Notes: a model not told the origin generated them from the letters alone. Positions 1-9,724 are shown, counted from the stretch's first letter. The stretch is 64,000 nt of DNA from Burkholderia glumae LMG 2196 = ATCC 33617 (GCF_000960995.1 NZ_CP009435.1:1612001-1676000), one strand, 5' to 3'. Numbers and translations: made by a program.

Positions 1-1
1 C

Positions 2-49
2 TGCAAGCGGATCCTGATGGCGCGCGAGATGCGCGGCCTCTATCCCTGA
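2..49 (+). CDS. gdhA: C-terminal tail of a glutamate dehydrogenase family protein (cut by window edge)
   Basis: The reading frame from base 2 gives CKRILMAREMRGLYP and then TGA. This resembles the end of beta-proteobacterial Glu/Leu/Phe/Val dehydrogenases. A glutamate dehydrogenase beside the gltIJKL importer is a sensible and familiar Burkholderia arrangement: import of glutamate next to its oxidative deamination. Only 15 residues are visible, so the family is recognised from a short tail and from context, not from any catalytic motif. Confidence 0.55.
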   Translation, partial: CKRILMAREMRGLYP

Positions 50-122
50 TCCCCCTGGACCGGCGGCTTGCCGCCGGTCGACGCGGCGGCGCGGCTCACC
101 CCGCCGTGCCGCCACCCCCCCG

Positions 123-154
123 CGGGCGATACCGATCCGGTATCGCCCGTTTTT
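123..154 (+). terminator. Strong intrinsic terminator after the dehydrogenase gene
   Basis: A perfect 12-bp stem (123-134 with 138-149), a 3-nt loop and five T residues at 150-154. A second GC-rich hairpin without a T tract lies just upstream at 58-79. Together they separate the dehydrogenase transcript from gltI. The following 155-293 is relatively AT-rich and presumably carries the gltI promoter, but I could not pick a convincing -35/-10 pair. Confidence 0.8.
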
Positions 155-293
155 ACATCTGGCCCTGTTTGAGATGGCACGCCTGGCGCGGCACATCAAC
201 TGTGAACAATCAAAACAAAATGCGCCCGACAACAATTTCTTTCATTAGAGTTACTTTGTTAGACTGCCCGACGTTAGCCCAAGGAGATGCCAG

Positions 294-1187
294 ATGAAAT
301 TCAAACAAGCGCTGCTGCTCACCGCCGCCCTCGCCACGTTTGCCGGCGGCGCCATCGCGCAGGAGGCGGGGACGCTGAAGAAGATCAAGGACACCGGCGT
401 GATCGCGCTCGGCCACCGCGAGTCGTCGATTCCGTTTTCGTACTATGACCAGAACCAGCAGGTGATCGGCTACGCGCGCGACTTCCAGATGCGCATCGTC
501 GATGCCGTGAAGAAGAAGCTGAACCTGCCGAACCTGCAGACCAAGAACATTCCGGTCACCTCGCAGAACCGCATTCCGCTCGTGCAGAACGGCACGGTGG
601 ACATCGAGTGCGGCTCGACCACCAACAACCTCGACCGCCAGAAGCAGGCCGCCTTCTCGACCACCTATTTCGTGATCGGCACGCGCCTGATGACCTCGAA
701 GGATTCGGGCATCAAGGATTTCGCCGACCTCAAGGGCAAGACCGTCGTGACCACCGCCGGCACCACCTCCGAACGCCTGCTGCGCGCGATGAACAACGAC
801 AAGCAGATGGGCATGAACATCATCAGCGCGAAGGACCACGGCGAGTCGTTCCAGACGCTCGAGACGGGCCGCGCGGTGGCGTTCATGATGGACGACGCGC
901 TGCTGGCCGGCGAGCGCGCCAAGGCGAAGAAGCCCGACAACTGGGTGATCGTCGGGACGCCGCAATCGGAAGAGGCCTACGGCTGCATGATGCGCAAGGA
1001 CGATCCGGCCTTCAAGAAGGTGGTGGACGACGCGATCACCGAGACCGAGAAATCGGGCGAGGCGGCCAAGCTCTACGCGAAGTGGTTCGAGAACCCAATT
1101 CCGCCGAAGGGCCTGAACCTGAACTTCCCGCTGTCTGACTCGATGAAGAAGCTCTACGCGAATCCGAACGACAAGGCGCTCGACTGA
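294..1187 (+). CDS. gltI: Glutamate/aspartate ABC transporter, periplasmic substrate-binding protein
   Basis: A 297-residue family 3 solute-binding protein that captures acidic amino acids in the periplasm and delivers them to GltJK. A Sec signal peptide spans about residues 1-22, with a cleavage site after AIA. The mature protein starts with the usual sensor-like segment (GTLKKIKDTGVIALGHRES) and contains the ligand-binding core typical of GltI/BztA. The ATG is supported by AAGGAG at 281-286. Length matches E. coli GltI (about 300 residues). It is followed after 86 nt by gltJ, with a hairpin between them, as expected when the binding protein must be made in excess. Substrate specificity is inferred from family and neighbours. 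Confidence 0.92.
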   Translation: MKFKQALLLTAALATFAGGAIAQEAGTLKKIKDTGVIALGHRESSIPFSYYDQNQQVIGYARDFQMRIVDAVKKKLNLPNLQTKNIPVTSQNRIPLVQNGTVDIECGSTTNNLDRQKQAAFSTTYFVIGTRLMTSKDSGIKDFADLKGKTVVTTAGTTSERLLRAMNNDKQMGMNIISAKDHGESFQTLETGRAVAFMMDDALLAGERAKAKKPDNWVIVGTPQSEEAYGCMMRKDDPAFKKVVDDAITETEKSGEAAKLYAKWFENPIPPKGLNLNFPLSDSMKKLYANPNDKALD

Positions 1188-1219
1188 GTCGCCCGGTGTC
1201 GCGTTCGACGCTCTGATGC

Positions 1220-1255
1220 AACGGAAGAGGCACCGCGCTTCTTCCGTTTCTTTTT
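1220..1255 (+). terminator. Attenuator-like hairpin between gltI and gltJ
   Basis: AACGGAAGA (1220-1228) pairs with TCTTCCGTT (1240-1248), extendable inward by three pairs, and is followed by TTTCTTTTT. It sits between the stop of the binding-protein gene and the start of the permease gene, so it can act as a partial terminator or a 3'-end stabiliser that lowers permease relative to GltI. The role is inferred. Confidence 0.65.
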
Positions 1256-1273
1256 GCTGGAGTCCTGTCCATC

Positions 1274-2014
1274 ATGTCTTACCACTGGAACTGGGGAATC
1301 TTCCTGAGCCCCGTTTCGACGGGCGAGCCGACCACCTACCTCGGCTGGCTGCTATCGGGCTTCTGGGTGACCATCAAGGTCTCGCTGGTGGCCTGGGTGA
1401 TCGCGCTCGTCGTCGGCTCGCTGTTCGGCGTGCTGCGCACCGTCCCCAACCGCTGGCTGTCCGCGCTCGGCACGCTCTACGTGTCGATTTTCCGCAACAT
1501 CCCGCTGATCGTGCAGTTCTTCGTCTGGTACCTGGTGGTGCCCGAACTGCTGCCGCCCGCGCTGGGCACCTGGATCAAGCAGTTGCCGCCGGGCACGCAG
1601 TTCTTCACCGCCTCGGTGGTGTGCCTGGGCCTCTTCACCGGCGCGCGCGTGTGCGAGCAGGTGCGCTCGGGCATCGCCGCGCTGCCCAAGGGCCAGCGCG
1701 CGGCCGGGCTCGCGATGGGCTTCACCGAATGGCAGACCTACCGCTTCGTGCTGCTGCCGGTGGCCTATCGGATCATCGTGCCGCCGCTCACCTCCGAGTT
1801 TCTGAATATCTTCAAGAATTCGGCGGTGGCCTCGACCATCGGCCTGCTCGACCTGTCGGCCCAGGCGCGCCAGCTGGTCGACTACACCGCGCAGACCTAT
1901 GAATCGTTCATCGCCGTCACGCTCGCCTACGTGATCATCAACCTCGTCGTGATGGCCCTGATGCGCTGGATCGAATCCAGGACGCGGCTGCCCGGCTATA
2001 TCGGAGGCAAGTGA
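1274..2014 (+). CDS. gltJ: Glutamate/aspartate ABC transporter permease GltJ
   Basis: A 246-residue His/Glu/Gln/Arg-type permease of the inner membrane. Several hydrophobic segments are clear. The EAA-type cytoplasmic loop that docks on the ATPase is seen around [15 protein letters not shown] (about residues 115-130). It should form a heterodimer with GltK. The ribosome-binding site is weak (CTGGAG about 14 nt upstream), in line with lower expression than gltI. The last codons overlap the start region of gltK, so the two are probably translationally coupled. Confidence 0.9.
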   Translation: MSYHWNWGIFLSPVSTGEPTTYLGWLLSGFWVTIKVSLVAWVIALVVGSLFGVLRTVPNRWLSALGTLYVSIFRNIPLIVQFFVWYLVVPELLPPALGTWIKQLPPGTQFFTASVVCLGLFTGARVCEQVRSGIAALPKGQRAAGLAMGFTEWQTYRFVLLPVAYRIIVPPLTSEFLNIFKNSAVASTIGLLDLSAQARQLVDYTAQTYESFIAVTLAYVIINLVVMALMRWIESRTRLPGYIGGK

Positions 2015-2687
2015 TGCACGACTTCGACTGGAGTGGGATTCCCGGCGCGCTGCCCGCGCTGTGGACGGGGGCGATCGTCACGCTCGAGATCACCGCGCTC
2101 GCGATCGTGGTCGGCATCGTATGGGGCACGCTGCTCGCGCTGATGCGGCTGTCGGGCGTCGCCGCGCTGCAATGGTTCGCGCGGCTCTACGTGACGGTGT
2201 TCCGTTCCATCCCGCTGGTGATGGTGCTGCTATGGTTCTTCCTGATCGTGCCGCAACTGCTGCAGGGCGTGCTCGGGCTGTCGCCGACCATCGACATCCG
2301 GCTCGCCTCGGCGATGATCGCGTTCTCGTTGTTCGAGGCTGCGTATTATTCGGAGATCATTCGCGCGGGGATTCAGGCGGTGCCGCGCGGGCAGGTCAAC
2401 GCGGCGTTCGCGCTCGGCATGGGCTACGGCCAGGCGATGCGCCTCGTGATCCTGCCGCAGGCGTTTCGCGCGATGGTGCCGCTGCTGCTCACGCAGGCGA
2501 TCGTGCTGTTCCAGGACACCTCGCTCGTCTATGTGATCAGCCTCGCGGACTTCTTCCGCACGGCCACCAACATCGGCGATCGCGACGGCACCAGCGTCGA
2601 GATGATCCTGTTCGCGGGCGCCTGCTATTTCGTCGTGTGCGTGCTGGCTTCCGCACTCGTCAAGGGTCTTCAGAAAAAGGTTACAAG

Positions 2688-2691
<4 letters not shown>
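2014..2691 (+). CDS. gltK: Glutamate/aspartate ABC transporter permease GltK
   Basis: The second permease half (225 residues). It has the same family signature, with the EAA-type loop around [15 protein letters not shown] chose the ATG at 2014, whose A is the last base of the gltJ TGA, because GGAGG at 2003-2007 then lies 6 nt away. A GTG one codon upstream (2011) is possible but sits too close to that site. The 3' end overlaps gltL by 4 nt (ATGA), a sign of translational coupling. Confidence 0.9.
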
Positions 2692-3413
<722 letters not shown>

Positions 3414-3447
3414 GGGCGGCCGCGGTCGCGGCCCCCGCACGAAAAAA

Positions 3448-3473
3448 CGCCCGGCATCGCGCCGGGCGCTTTT
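3448..3473. terminator. Bidirectional terminator between gltL and the amidotransferase gene
   Basis: An 8-bp stem (3448-3455 with 3461-3468) is preceded by six A and followed by CTTTT. It can therefore stop transcription from gltL on plus and from the convergent amidotransferase gene on minus. Confidence 0.75.
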
Positions 3474-3510
3474 CATGGGCGGCCGACCGCGAGCGTGCGA
3501 GCGGCGCTGC

Positions 3511-4455
3511 TCAGAAGTCGACCGGATCGTCGCCGTGCGCGACGGCCGCCGCGGCCGCCTCGAGCGTGGCGTCGGTGCCGGCCGCGTTCGCCACCGACGC
3601 GCGCCCGCAGCCGGCCGAGGCCGACGGATCGAGCGCCGGGTTGCGCAGTTTCTCGAGCACCACCTCGGGCACCGCCACGCGCGTCTTCGCGGCGACGTCG
3701 CCGCATTGGAACATCAGCAGCTCGCCCGGCTCGAACGCGGTCCAGACCTCGTCGTCGGTCAGCGGCTGCGTGGCGATCACGGCGACGCGGTCCTCGGGCG
3801 TGGTGTACTTGGCGAAGTCGATCGAGAGATCCTCGTCGATCAGGTGTGCGGTCGAGAACGGCCAGCGCCGCACCAGGTAGTGCAGCCGCGTCGAGCAGTG
3901 CGCGAACAGCGCCTGGCCGTTCGACAGCAGGAAGTTGAACACGCCGTGCGCGGTGATCTGTTCGGTCAGTTCGGCGAGCCGCTCGAACAGCTCGGGCAGC
4001 GGCGGCTGCGCGCCCGGGAAGGTGTCGCGCAGGCCCTGCATCAGCAGGCAGAACGCGCGCTCGCTGTCGGTGGTGCCGACCGGCTGGTAGACGCCGTCGT
4101 CGAGGCTGGGCGCGAAGCCCGGCAGGTCGCCGTTATGCGCGAAGATCCAGTGCCGTCCCCACAGCTCGCGCATGAACGGGTGGCTGTTCTCGAGCAGGAT
4201 CGCGCCTTGGGTGGCCTTGCGGATGTGCGCGATGGTGTTCTTCGACTTGATCGGGTAGCGCTTGACCATCTCGGCGATCGGCGAGGTGGCCGACGACTGG
4301 TGGTCGAGGAACAGCCGGCATGCCTTCTCCTCGAAAAACGCGATGCCCCAGCCGTCCGCGTGATGATCGGTGAGCCCGCCGCGGGCCGCGAAACCCGTGA
4401 ACGAGAAGGTCACGTCGGTCGGCTCGGCGCAGTTCATTCCGAAGAGTTGGCACAT
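3511..4455 (-). CDS. Class II glutamine amidotransferase (YafJ-like)
   Basis: A 314-residue protein starting MCQLFGMN. Cys2 becomes the N-terminal nucleophile after methionine removal, the hallmark of class II (Ntn) glutamine amidotransferases. Other family features visible are the HHADGWGIAF stretch (about residues 31-40), the HIRKAT motif and an AHNGDLPG loop. It belongs to the YafJ/EgtC-like group of stand-alone glutaminase domains. The acceptor of the released ammonia is unknown. It is convergent with gltL and divergent from pyrC. Confidence 0.85.
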   Translation of the reverse strand: MCQLFGMNCAEPTDVTFSFTGFAARGGLTDHHADGWGIAFFEEKACRLFLDHQSSATSPIAEMVKRYPIKSKNTIAHIRKATQGAILLENSHPFMRELWGRHWIFAHNGDLPGFAPSLDDGVYQPVGTTDSERAFCLLMQGLRDTFPGAQPPLPELFERLAELTEQITAHGVFNFLLSNGQALFAHCSTRLHYLVRRWPFSTAHLIDEDLSIDFAKYTTPEDRVAVIATQPLTDDEVWTAFEPGELLMFQCGDVAAKTRVAVPEVVLEKLRNPALDPSASAGCGRASVANAAGTDATLEAAAAAVAHGDDPVDF

Positions 4456-4501
4456 AGGGCGTTACGGCAGACGAGGCAGGAGGAACACCGGGAGGAACCG
4501 G

Positions 4502-4572
4502 TACAATGGCGGTTTCAAGCATATCACCGAGCCCCGGGCGGCCAAAAGTGGAACCCGCGTGCCCGCGGTTCC
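4502..4572 (+). promoter_or_regulatory. Possible pyrC promoter -10 and leader hairpin
   Basis: TACAAT at 4502-4507 is a fair -10 element, but I see no good -35 at 16-18 nt. About 50 nt downstream, a 9-bp hairpin with one bulge (4550-4559 with 4564-4572) lies in the long leader of pyrC. Enteric pyrC is controlled through its leader. Whether this one is regulatory is a guess. Confidence 0.3.
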
Positions 4573-4664
4573 CTGTTGCGGTTTTCCGTCACTCGCGACG
4601 GGCCGCGGGACGGCGGGCGCCGCGGCCCGCGCGCGCCGCCGCCCGCCCACCCGACGACGCCCCA

Positions 4665-5735
4665 ATGACCGCTCCGAACGCCTCCGCCGCCCCCGTCACC
4701 TCGCTGACCCTCGCCCGTCCCGACGACTGGCACCTGCACGTGCGCGACGGCGCGATGCTGGCCGCCGTGCTGCCGCACACGGCGCGCCAGTTCGGCCGCG
4801 CCATCATCATGCCGAACCTGAAGCCGCCCGTGACCACCACGGCGCAGGCCGAGGCGTACCGCGCGCGGATCCTCGCCGCGCTGCCGGCCGGCATGGCCTT
4901 CGAGCCGCTGATGACGCTCTACCTGACCGACAACACGCCGGCCGACGAGATCCGCCGCGCGCGAGAAAGCGGCTTCGTGCACGGCGTGAAGCTCTATCCG
5001 GCCGGCGCGACGACCAACTCCGACGCCGGCGTGACGGACCTGGGCAAATGTTCGGGCGCGCTCGAGGCGATGCAGGAAACCGGCATGCCGCTGCTGGTCC
5101 ACGGCGAGGTCACGAATGCCGAGATCGACCTGTTCGATCGCGAGAAGGTGTTCATCGATCGCGTGATGACGCCGCTGCGCCGCGATTTCCCGGCGCTCAA
5201 GGTGGTGTTCGAGCACATCACGACGAAGGACGCGGCCGACTACGTGCGCGACGCCGACGCGGCGCCCGGCATGCTCGGCGCGACCATCACCGCCCATCAC
5301 CTGCTCTACAACCGCAACGCGATCTTCACGGGCGGGATCCGGCCGCATTACTACTGTCTGCCGGTGCTCAAGCGCGAGACGCACCGCGTGGCGCTGGTGG
5401 CGGCGGCGACCTCCGGCAACGCGCGCTTCTTCCTCGGCACCGACAGCGCCCCGCACGCACAGGGCGCCAAGGAAGCGGCCTGCGGCTGCGCCGGCTGCTA
5501 CACGGCGCTGCACGCGCTCGAACTCTACGCGGAAGCGTTCGACCAGGCCGGCGCGCTCGACAAGCTGGAGGGCTTCGCGAGCTTCTTCGGCGCCGATTTC
5601 TACGGCCTGCCGCGCGCCACCGAGACGGTCACGCTGCGTCGCGAGACCTGGCAGTTGCCGGCCACCGTCGAGGCCGGCGACACCGCGGTCGTGCCGCTGC
5701 GCGGCGGCGAGCCGATCGGCTGGCGCCTGGTGTGA
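4665..5735 (+). CDS. pyrC: Dihydroorotase
   Basis: Catalyses cyclisation of carbamoyl-aspartate to dihydroorotate, step three of pyrimidine synthesis. A 356-residue protein very close to E. coli PyrC (348). The zinc ligands DWHLHVRDG are at about residues 21-29. The lysine that is carboxylated lies in [17 protein letters not shown]. Further metal histidines lie in LLVHGEV and FEHIT, and the catalytic Asp in LGTDSAPH. I chose the ATG at 4665 (MTAPNAS) because the enteric protein also starts MTAP. The open frame upstream is low-complexity GC-rich sequence. It overlaps the next gene by 4 nt. Confidence 0.95.
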   Translation: MTAPNASAAPVTSLTLARPDDWHLHVRDGAMLAAVLPHTARQFGRAIIMPNLKPPVTTTAQAEAYRARILAALPAGMAFEPLMTLYLTDNTPADEIRRARESGFVHGVKLYPAGATTNSDAGVTDLGKCSGALEAMQETGMPLLVHGEVTNAEIDLFDREKVFIDRVMTPLRRDFPALKVVFEHITTKDAADYVRDADAAPGMLGATITAHHLLYNRNAIFTGGIRPHYYCLPVLKRETHRVALVAAATSGNARFFLGTDSAPHAQGAKEAACGCAGCYTALHALELYAEAFDQAGALDKLEGFASFFGADFYGLPRATETVTLRRETWQLPATVEAGDTAVVPLRGGEPIGWRLV

Positions 5736-6565
5736 GCGGTGCCGCGCGGGGCCCGTCCGGCGCCGGCTTTGCGGCGATCGACTGGCAACTGCCGTGGCTC
5801 GCACCGTTCGCGGCGCGCGGGCCGCGCTGGCAGGCAGCCGCGCTGGCCGGCGAGGCCGCCTGGCTCGCGGCGGTGGCCGCCGACGCGGCCGCGGCCGGCA
5901 TCGGCACCGGGCGCGGCCTGCCGCTGCGGTTCATCGAGCAGGCCGCGCTGCCGGCCGGCGTCGCCTACGAGACGCAGATCGCCACCACCGGCGGCGTGCC
6001 GACCCGCCACAACCTCCACGATTTCTTCAACGCGCTGGTCTGGTTCGCCTATCCGCGCCTCAAGGCCGCGATCAACGCGCGACAGTCCGCGGCGATCGAC
6101 GCGCTCGGCGTGGGCGGCACGCGCGGCGGCCTGCGCGATGCGCTGACGCTGCTCGACGAGAACGGGGCGCTGTTCGTCACCGCCGATCCGGCGCTTGGCG
6201 ACGCGCTGCGCCGCTTCGGCTGGCGCGCGTTGTTCGTCGAGGCGCGTGCAGCCTGGGGCCGGGCCTGCGAACTGCGGCTGGTGGGCCACGCGCTGCTCGA
6301 GAAACTCGTCGCGCCCTACAAGGCCTGCTGCGCGCATGCCTGGATCGTCGAGGCGCCGCCCGCCTGGTTCGGTTGGGACGAGGGCGCGCGCCGAGGCTGG
6401 CTCGACGCGCACGTGGCCGCTGGCTTCGATGCTCGCCTGCCGCCGCACGGCGGCTTCGCGCCGGTGCCGGTGCTCGGCGTGCCGGGCTGGTGCGCCGCGA
6501 ACGCGGAGCCGGGCTTCTACGACGACCCGCGAGTGTTCCGCGCCGGCCGCCGCGCGCACGGCTAG
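5732..6565 (+). CDS. DUF3025 domain-containing protein
   Basis: A 277-residue protein with the DUF3025 hallmark region around [21 protein letters not shown] sequence (here [20 protein letters not shown], about residues 91-110). Its function is unknown. The likely start is GTG at 5732, overlapping the pyrC stop (GTGA), so it is co-transcribed and probably coupled to pyrC. No signal peptide or membrane segment is seen. It ends about 70 nt before the RNase P RNA gene. An alternative start further inside is possible. Confidence 0.75.
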   Translation: MSGAARGPSGAGFAAIDWQLPWLAPFAARGPRWQAAALAGEAAWLAAVAADAAAAGIGTGRGLPLRFIEQAALPAGVAYETQIATTGGVPTRHNLHDFFNALVWFAYPRLKAAINARQSAAIDALGVGGTRGGLRDALTLLDENGALFVTADPALGDALRRFGWRALFVEARAAWGRACELRLVGHALLEKLVAPYKACCAHAWIVEAPPAWFGWDEGARRGWLDAHVAAGFDARLPPHGGFAPVPVLGVPGWCAANAEPGFYDDPRVFRAGRRAHG

Positions 6566-6619
6566 GGCACGGCACGGCCCCGGCCGAGGATGGTCCGGTT
6601 CGCGGCAGGGCCGCGTCGA

Positions 6620-6628
6620 TGCTAGAAT
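6620..6628 (+). promoter_or_regulatory. Extended -10 promoter of rnpB
   Basis: TGCTAGAAT is an extended -10 box placed so that transcription would begin near 6635-6638, exactly where the RNase P RNA P1 helix starts. No clear -35 is seen, as is usual for extended -10 promoters. Confidence 0.6.
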
Positions 6629-6637
6629 TCGCCTCGC

Positions 6638-7053
<416 letters not shown>

Positions 7054-7066
7054 CCTCACATGAACC

Positions 7067-7098
7067 AAGGCCGGCGCCAGGATTGGCGCCGGCCTTGT
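7067..7098 (+). terminator. Terminator of rnpB
   Basis: A 13-bp perfect stem (7067-7079 with 7084-7096) and a GGAT loop. The T tract is short (TTGT), so termination may be leaky, or the hairpin may mainly define a precursor end for processing. Confidence 0.65.
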
Positions 7099-7139
7099 CG
7101 TCTGGCGGCCGGCGGTGCGGCCTGAGCCGGCGGCGCCGC

Positions 7140-7562
7140 TCAGCCCGCGACGATGTCGAACGAGTGGGTGAGTTCGGCCGTCTTCGCGATCATGATCGAT
7201 GCCGAGCAATACTTGTCGTGCGACAGGTTGATCGCGCGCTCGACGGTGGCCGGATTGAGGTTGCGGCCCGTGACGGTAAAGTGGAAGTGGATATTGGTGA
7301 ACACCTTCGGATCCTCGCTCGCGCGCTCGGCCTTCAGCGACACCGAGCAGCCCGTGACTTCCTGGCGGCTCTTTTGCAGGATCAGCACGACGTCATACGC
7401 GGTGCAGCCGCCCGTGCCCAGCAGCACCATTTCCATCGGACGCGGGGCGAGGTTGTTGCCGCCGCCTCCCGGCGCGCCGTCCATGGTAACGAGGTGGCCG
7501 CTGCCCGTCTGCGCGACGAACGCCATGCCGTCCTGGCCCATCCAGCTAACTTTGCATTCCAT
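7140..7562 (-). CDS. OsmC/YhfA family protein (peroxidase fold)
   Basis: A 140-residue OsmC-superfamily protein of the YhfA type. The start is set at MECKVSW, matching the N-terminus of E. coli YhfA (MQARVKW). The 20 residues open upstream are arginine-rich and unlike the family. The family's two conserved cysteines are present, Cys53 (LGTGGCTAYD) and Cys119 (HDKYCSA), the pair used by OsmC/Ohr proteins to reduce peroxides. A true peroxidase role for YhfA-type members is not established. It is a monocistronic gene transcribed away from the AT-rich sRNA region. Confidence 0.85.
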   Translation of the reverse strand: MECKVSWMGQDGMAFVAQTGSGHLVTMDGAPGGGGNNLAPRPMEMVLLGTGGCTAYDVVLILQKSRQEVTGCSVSLKAERASEDPKVFTNIHFHFTVTGRNLNPATVERAINLSHDKYCSASIMIAKTAELTHSFDIVAG

Positions 7563-7843
7563 GCGTGTGCTCCAGCCTCTTCGGCTTCGATGACGAACCG
7601 GCATTGTAGCCCGCGTCGACACGCTCGGCTGATGCGGTGCGGAAACGGCAATGATCGACCGTCGCGCGCGGTGCGGCTTTGCGTTGTTCGAGGCGGCAGG
7701 TTAGGGGTTTTGCTCTAGATCGGTGCACACAAATGATCTGATGATTTTTATTAACCTCATGATTTCAATAAGAAAAACATCGATGCCGCAAAGCAGCAAG
7801 AAAATTTCATATCATGAATTTCGATTTCATCATGTAGGTTTTC
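7563..7843. other. Gene-free stretch ending in an AT-rich island
   Basis: No believable protein gene. Bases 7563-7700 are ordinary GC-rich spacer holding the osmC upstream region. Bases about 7720-7843 are strikingly AT-rich for this genome. A near-perfect dyad, ATTTCAT-ATC-ATGAATT, lies at 7804-7820 about 25 bp before a good sigma-70 promoter. This could serve as an upstream element, a nucleoid-protein site or a regulator operator for the small RNA that follows. Confidence 0.5.
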
Positions 7844-7872
7844 TTGTATTGCCGGGCGCCGGCTCCTACAAT
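7844..7872 (+). promoter_or_regulatory. Sigma-70 promoter of the candidate small RNA
   Basis: TTGTAT (7844-7849), a 17-bp spacer, then TACAAT (7867-7872): four of six and five of six consensus bases at ideal spacing, directly downstream of an AT-rich island. Predicted start near 7879. Confidence 0.6.
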
Positions 7873-7878
7873 TGCAGT

Positions 7879-7969
7879 CATTGATTGACGCGCTGCGGCA
7901 ATCTCCGCATGTCTCCTCCACCCTCCTCCAAAGGTGGATTGAGCCCGAACGACAGTTCGGGCTTTTTTT
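7879..7969 (+). ncRNA. Candidate small regulatory RNA with CU-rich anti-Shine-Dalgarno loop (about 90 nt)
   Basis: A transcript is bounded by a good promoter and a textbook terminator: stem 7943-7950 with 7955-7962, loop GACA, seven T at 7963-7969. No ORF with a ribosome site lies between them. Two further hairpins fold: TGCGG/CCGCA (7894-7898 with 7905-7909), and TCCACC/GGTGGA (7917-7922 with 7933-7938) whose 10-nt loop CTCCTCCAAA is complementary to Shine-Dalgarno sequences. That is the design of Hfq-type sRNAs that block ribosome-binding sites. I recall a CU-rich Burkholderia cenocepacia sRNA named ncS27, but cannot tell whether this is its homologue. Confidence 0.6.
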
Positions 7970-8086
7970 CGTCCCGCGCGCACGAAACGGCAGCTTGCCC
8001 TGGCTGCGGGGCCGGTAGCCGGCGGAGCCCACGGGCTGCGTTGCCAGCGGCAGCCGGGCCCGGTTTGCCCGCCCAAGCGGATTTCT

Positions 8087-8116
8087 TTGACCGGTCTGCC
8101 TGAATTCCTTTATAAT
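8087..8116 (+). promoter_or_regulatory. Strong sigma-70 promoter of rplM-rpsI
   Basis: TTGACC (8087-8092), 18 bp, then a perfect TATAAT (8111-8116). Transcription should start near 8123, leaving a leader of about 115 nt before rplM. That is long enough to hold an autoregulatory structure for a ribosomal protein, though I could not define one. Confidence 0.8.
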
Positions 8117-8238
8117 TCAGGGTTTTCCGCATTCATGCCCGCGGAGAAGAATCAGGGAGAGCCTGCACAGCGCCCGGAGCGCAACCAAATCCAAGCAGGA
8201 AAAAAACAAGGGCAGCAGTCATTATTTTTGGATCGATC

Positions 8239-8667
8239 ATGAAGACGTTTTCCGCAAAAGCCCATGAGGTGACGCGTGAATGGTACGTGATTGACGCGAC
8301 GGATAAGGTTCTCGGACGTGTCGCCAGCGAAGTGGCACGCCGTCTGCGCGGCAAGCACAAGCCCGAGTTCACCCCGCACGTCGACACCGGTGATTTCATC
8401 ATCGTTATCAACGCCAGCAAGCTGAAGGTCACGGGCAACAAGGTTCTGGACAAGAAGTACTACCGTCACTCGGGCTACCCGGGCGGTATTTATGAAACGA
8501 CGTTCGGCAAGATGCAGGAACGCTTCCCGGGCCGCGCGCTCGAGAAGGCGGTCAAGGGCATGCTGCCGAAGGGCCCGCTCGGCTACGCGATGATCAAGAA
8601 GCTGAAGGTCTACGCAGAAGCGACCCATCCGCATTCGGCACAACAGCCGAAGGCGCTCGAGATCTAA
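8239..8667 (+). CDS. rplM: 50S ribosomal protein L13
   Basis: 142 residues, the same length as E. coli L13 and alignable throughout ([11 protein letters not shown]..., [22 protein letters not shown]). L13 binds 23S rRNA early in 50S assembly. It is the first gene of the conserved rplM-rpsI operon, 13 nt before rpsI. Codon use is visibly less extreme in GC than its neighbours, as expected of a highly expressed gene. Confidence 0.98.
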   Translation: MKTFSAKAHEVTREWYVIDATDKVLGRVASEVARRLRGKHKPEFTPHVDTGDFIIVINASKLKVTGNKVLDKKYYRHSGYPGGIYETTFGKMQERFPGRALEKAVKGMLPKGPLGYAMIKKLKVYAEATHPHSAQQPKALEI

Positions 8668-8680
8668 GGGGACCCACCAA

Positions 8681-9073
8681 ATGATCGGTAACTGGAACTA
8701 CGGTACGGGCCGCCGCAAGAGCGCAGTCGCTCGTGTCTTCATCAAGGCTGGCAAGGGCGACATCATCGTCAACGGCAAGCCCATCGCCGACTACTTCGCC
8801 CGCGAAACGTCGCTGATGATCGTGCGTCAGCCGCTGGAACTGACGAACCACGCTCAAACGTTCGACATCAAGGTCAACGTGACGGGCGGCGGCGAAACGG
8901 GTCAAGCCGGTGCGGTGCGTCACGGCATCACGCGCGCGCTGATCGACTACGACGCGACGCTCAAGCCGCAACTGTCGAGCGCCGGCTTCGTCACGCGCGA
9001 TGCGCGTGAAGTCGAGCGTAAGAAGGTCGGTCTGCGCAAGGCACGCCGCGCCAAGCAGTTCTCGAAGCGTTAA
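8681..9073 (+). CDS. rpsI: 30S ribosomal protein S9
   Basis: 130 residues starting [20 protein letters not shown]. The basic C-terminus ends SKR, the conserved tail that reaches into the P site and contacts tRNA. It is co-transcribed with rplM and closed by a strong terminator. Confidence 0.98.
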   Translation: MIGNWNYGTGRRKSAVARVFIKAGKGDIIVNGKPIADYFARETSLMIVRQPLELTNHAQTFDIKVNVTGGGETGQAGAVRHGITRALIDYDATLKPQLSSAGFVTRDAREVERKKVGLRKARRAKQFSKR

Positions 9074-9114
9074 GCGCTTGTCGGTTCATCGCCTGCGGGC
9101 GATGCTCGCGACCC

Positions 9115-9145
9115 AAACCGCCGGTCCCGACCGGCGGTTTTTTTT
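9115..9145 (+). terminator. Terminator of the rplM-rpsI operon
   Basis: Stem of AAACCGCCGG with CCGGCGGTTT, then an uninterrupted run of eight T (9138-9145). A smaller hairpin lies at about 9088-9103. Confidence 0.9.
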
Positions 9146-9274
9146 GCGCGCGCGGCTCGCGAGAGCGGCGCGCGCCGGCCGTAATCAGGGCGCAAACCGC
9201 TTGATTTCGCGGACTTCGGCACGATCTCCGGAACCGCCCTACAATAGCGGCAATGGCTTTTTTGGAGAGTTCGC

Positions 9275-9649
9275 ATGAACGCTGTCACCGAATCCGCGGC
9301 AACCACCCCCACCGAAATGCCGGCGCCGTTCGTCTTTACCGACGCCGCCGCCGACAAGGTCAAGCAATTGATCGAGGAAGAGGGCAATCCCGAGCTGAAG
9401 CTGCGCGTATTCGTGCAGGGCGGCGGCTGCTCGGGCTTCCAGTACGGCTTCACGTTCGACGAGGAAGTCAACGAGGACGACACCGTGATGAACAAGAGCG
9501 GCGTCCAGTTGCTGATCGACTCGATGAGCTACCAGTATCTGGTGGGTGCCGAGATCGACTACAAGGACGATCTGAACGGCGCCCAATTCGTGATCAAGAA
9601 CCCGAACGCGACCACCACCTGCGGCTGCGGCTCGTCGTTCTCGGTCTGA
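9275..9649 (+). CDS. erpA: Iron-sulfur cluster insertion protein ErpA
   Basis: A 124-residue A-type carrier that delivers Fe-S clusters to apo-enzymes. The three cluster-binding cysteines are present: Cys52 in [10 protein letters not shown], and Cys116 and Cys118 in [15 protein letters not shown] precedes the ATG. The first 17 residues are a variable tail. ErpA rather than IscA is supported by the sequence close to E. coli ErpA and by the stand-alone location outside an isc cluster. Confidence 0.93.
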   Translation: MNAVTESAATTPTEMPAPFVFTDAAADKVKQLIEEEGNPELKLRVFVQGGGCSGFQYGFTFDEEVNEDDTVMNKSGVQLLIDSMSYQYLVGAEIDYKDDLNGAQFVIKNPNATTTCGCGSSFSV

Positions 9650-9697
9650 CCGGCCGCCACTGACGCAGCGCGCGGGCCAGCGTCGCCCGCGATCCCG

Positions 9698-9724
9698 AAA
9701 CCCCACGCCTTGCGTGGGGTTTTT
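9698..9724. terminator. Bidirectional terminator between erpA and anmK
   Basis: A 10-bp stem AACCCCACGC/GCGTGGGGTT (9699-9708 with 9712-9721), a CTT loop and a T run on plus, with a short A run on the other side. It serves the two convergent genes. Confidence 0.75.

Noticed and set aside
2061..2687. Upstream extension of the gltL frame inside gltK
   Set aside because: It is an alternate reading of the gltK coding region with Arg/Ala-rich composition. The ABC ATPase clearly begins at the ATG at 2688.
4456..4664. N-terminal extension of PyrC in the open frame from 4506
   Set aside because: Low-complexity Arg/Ala/Pro sequence overlapping the promoter and leader hairpin. The ATG at 4665 gives the family's normal N-terminus.
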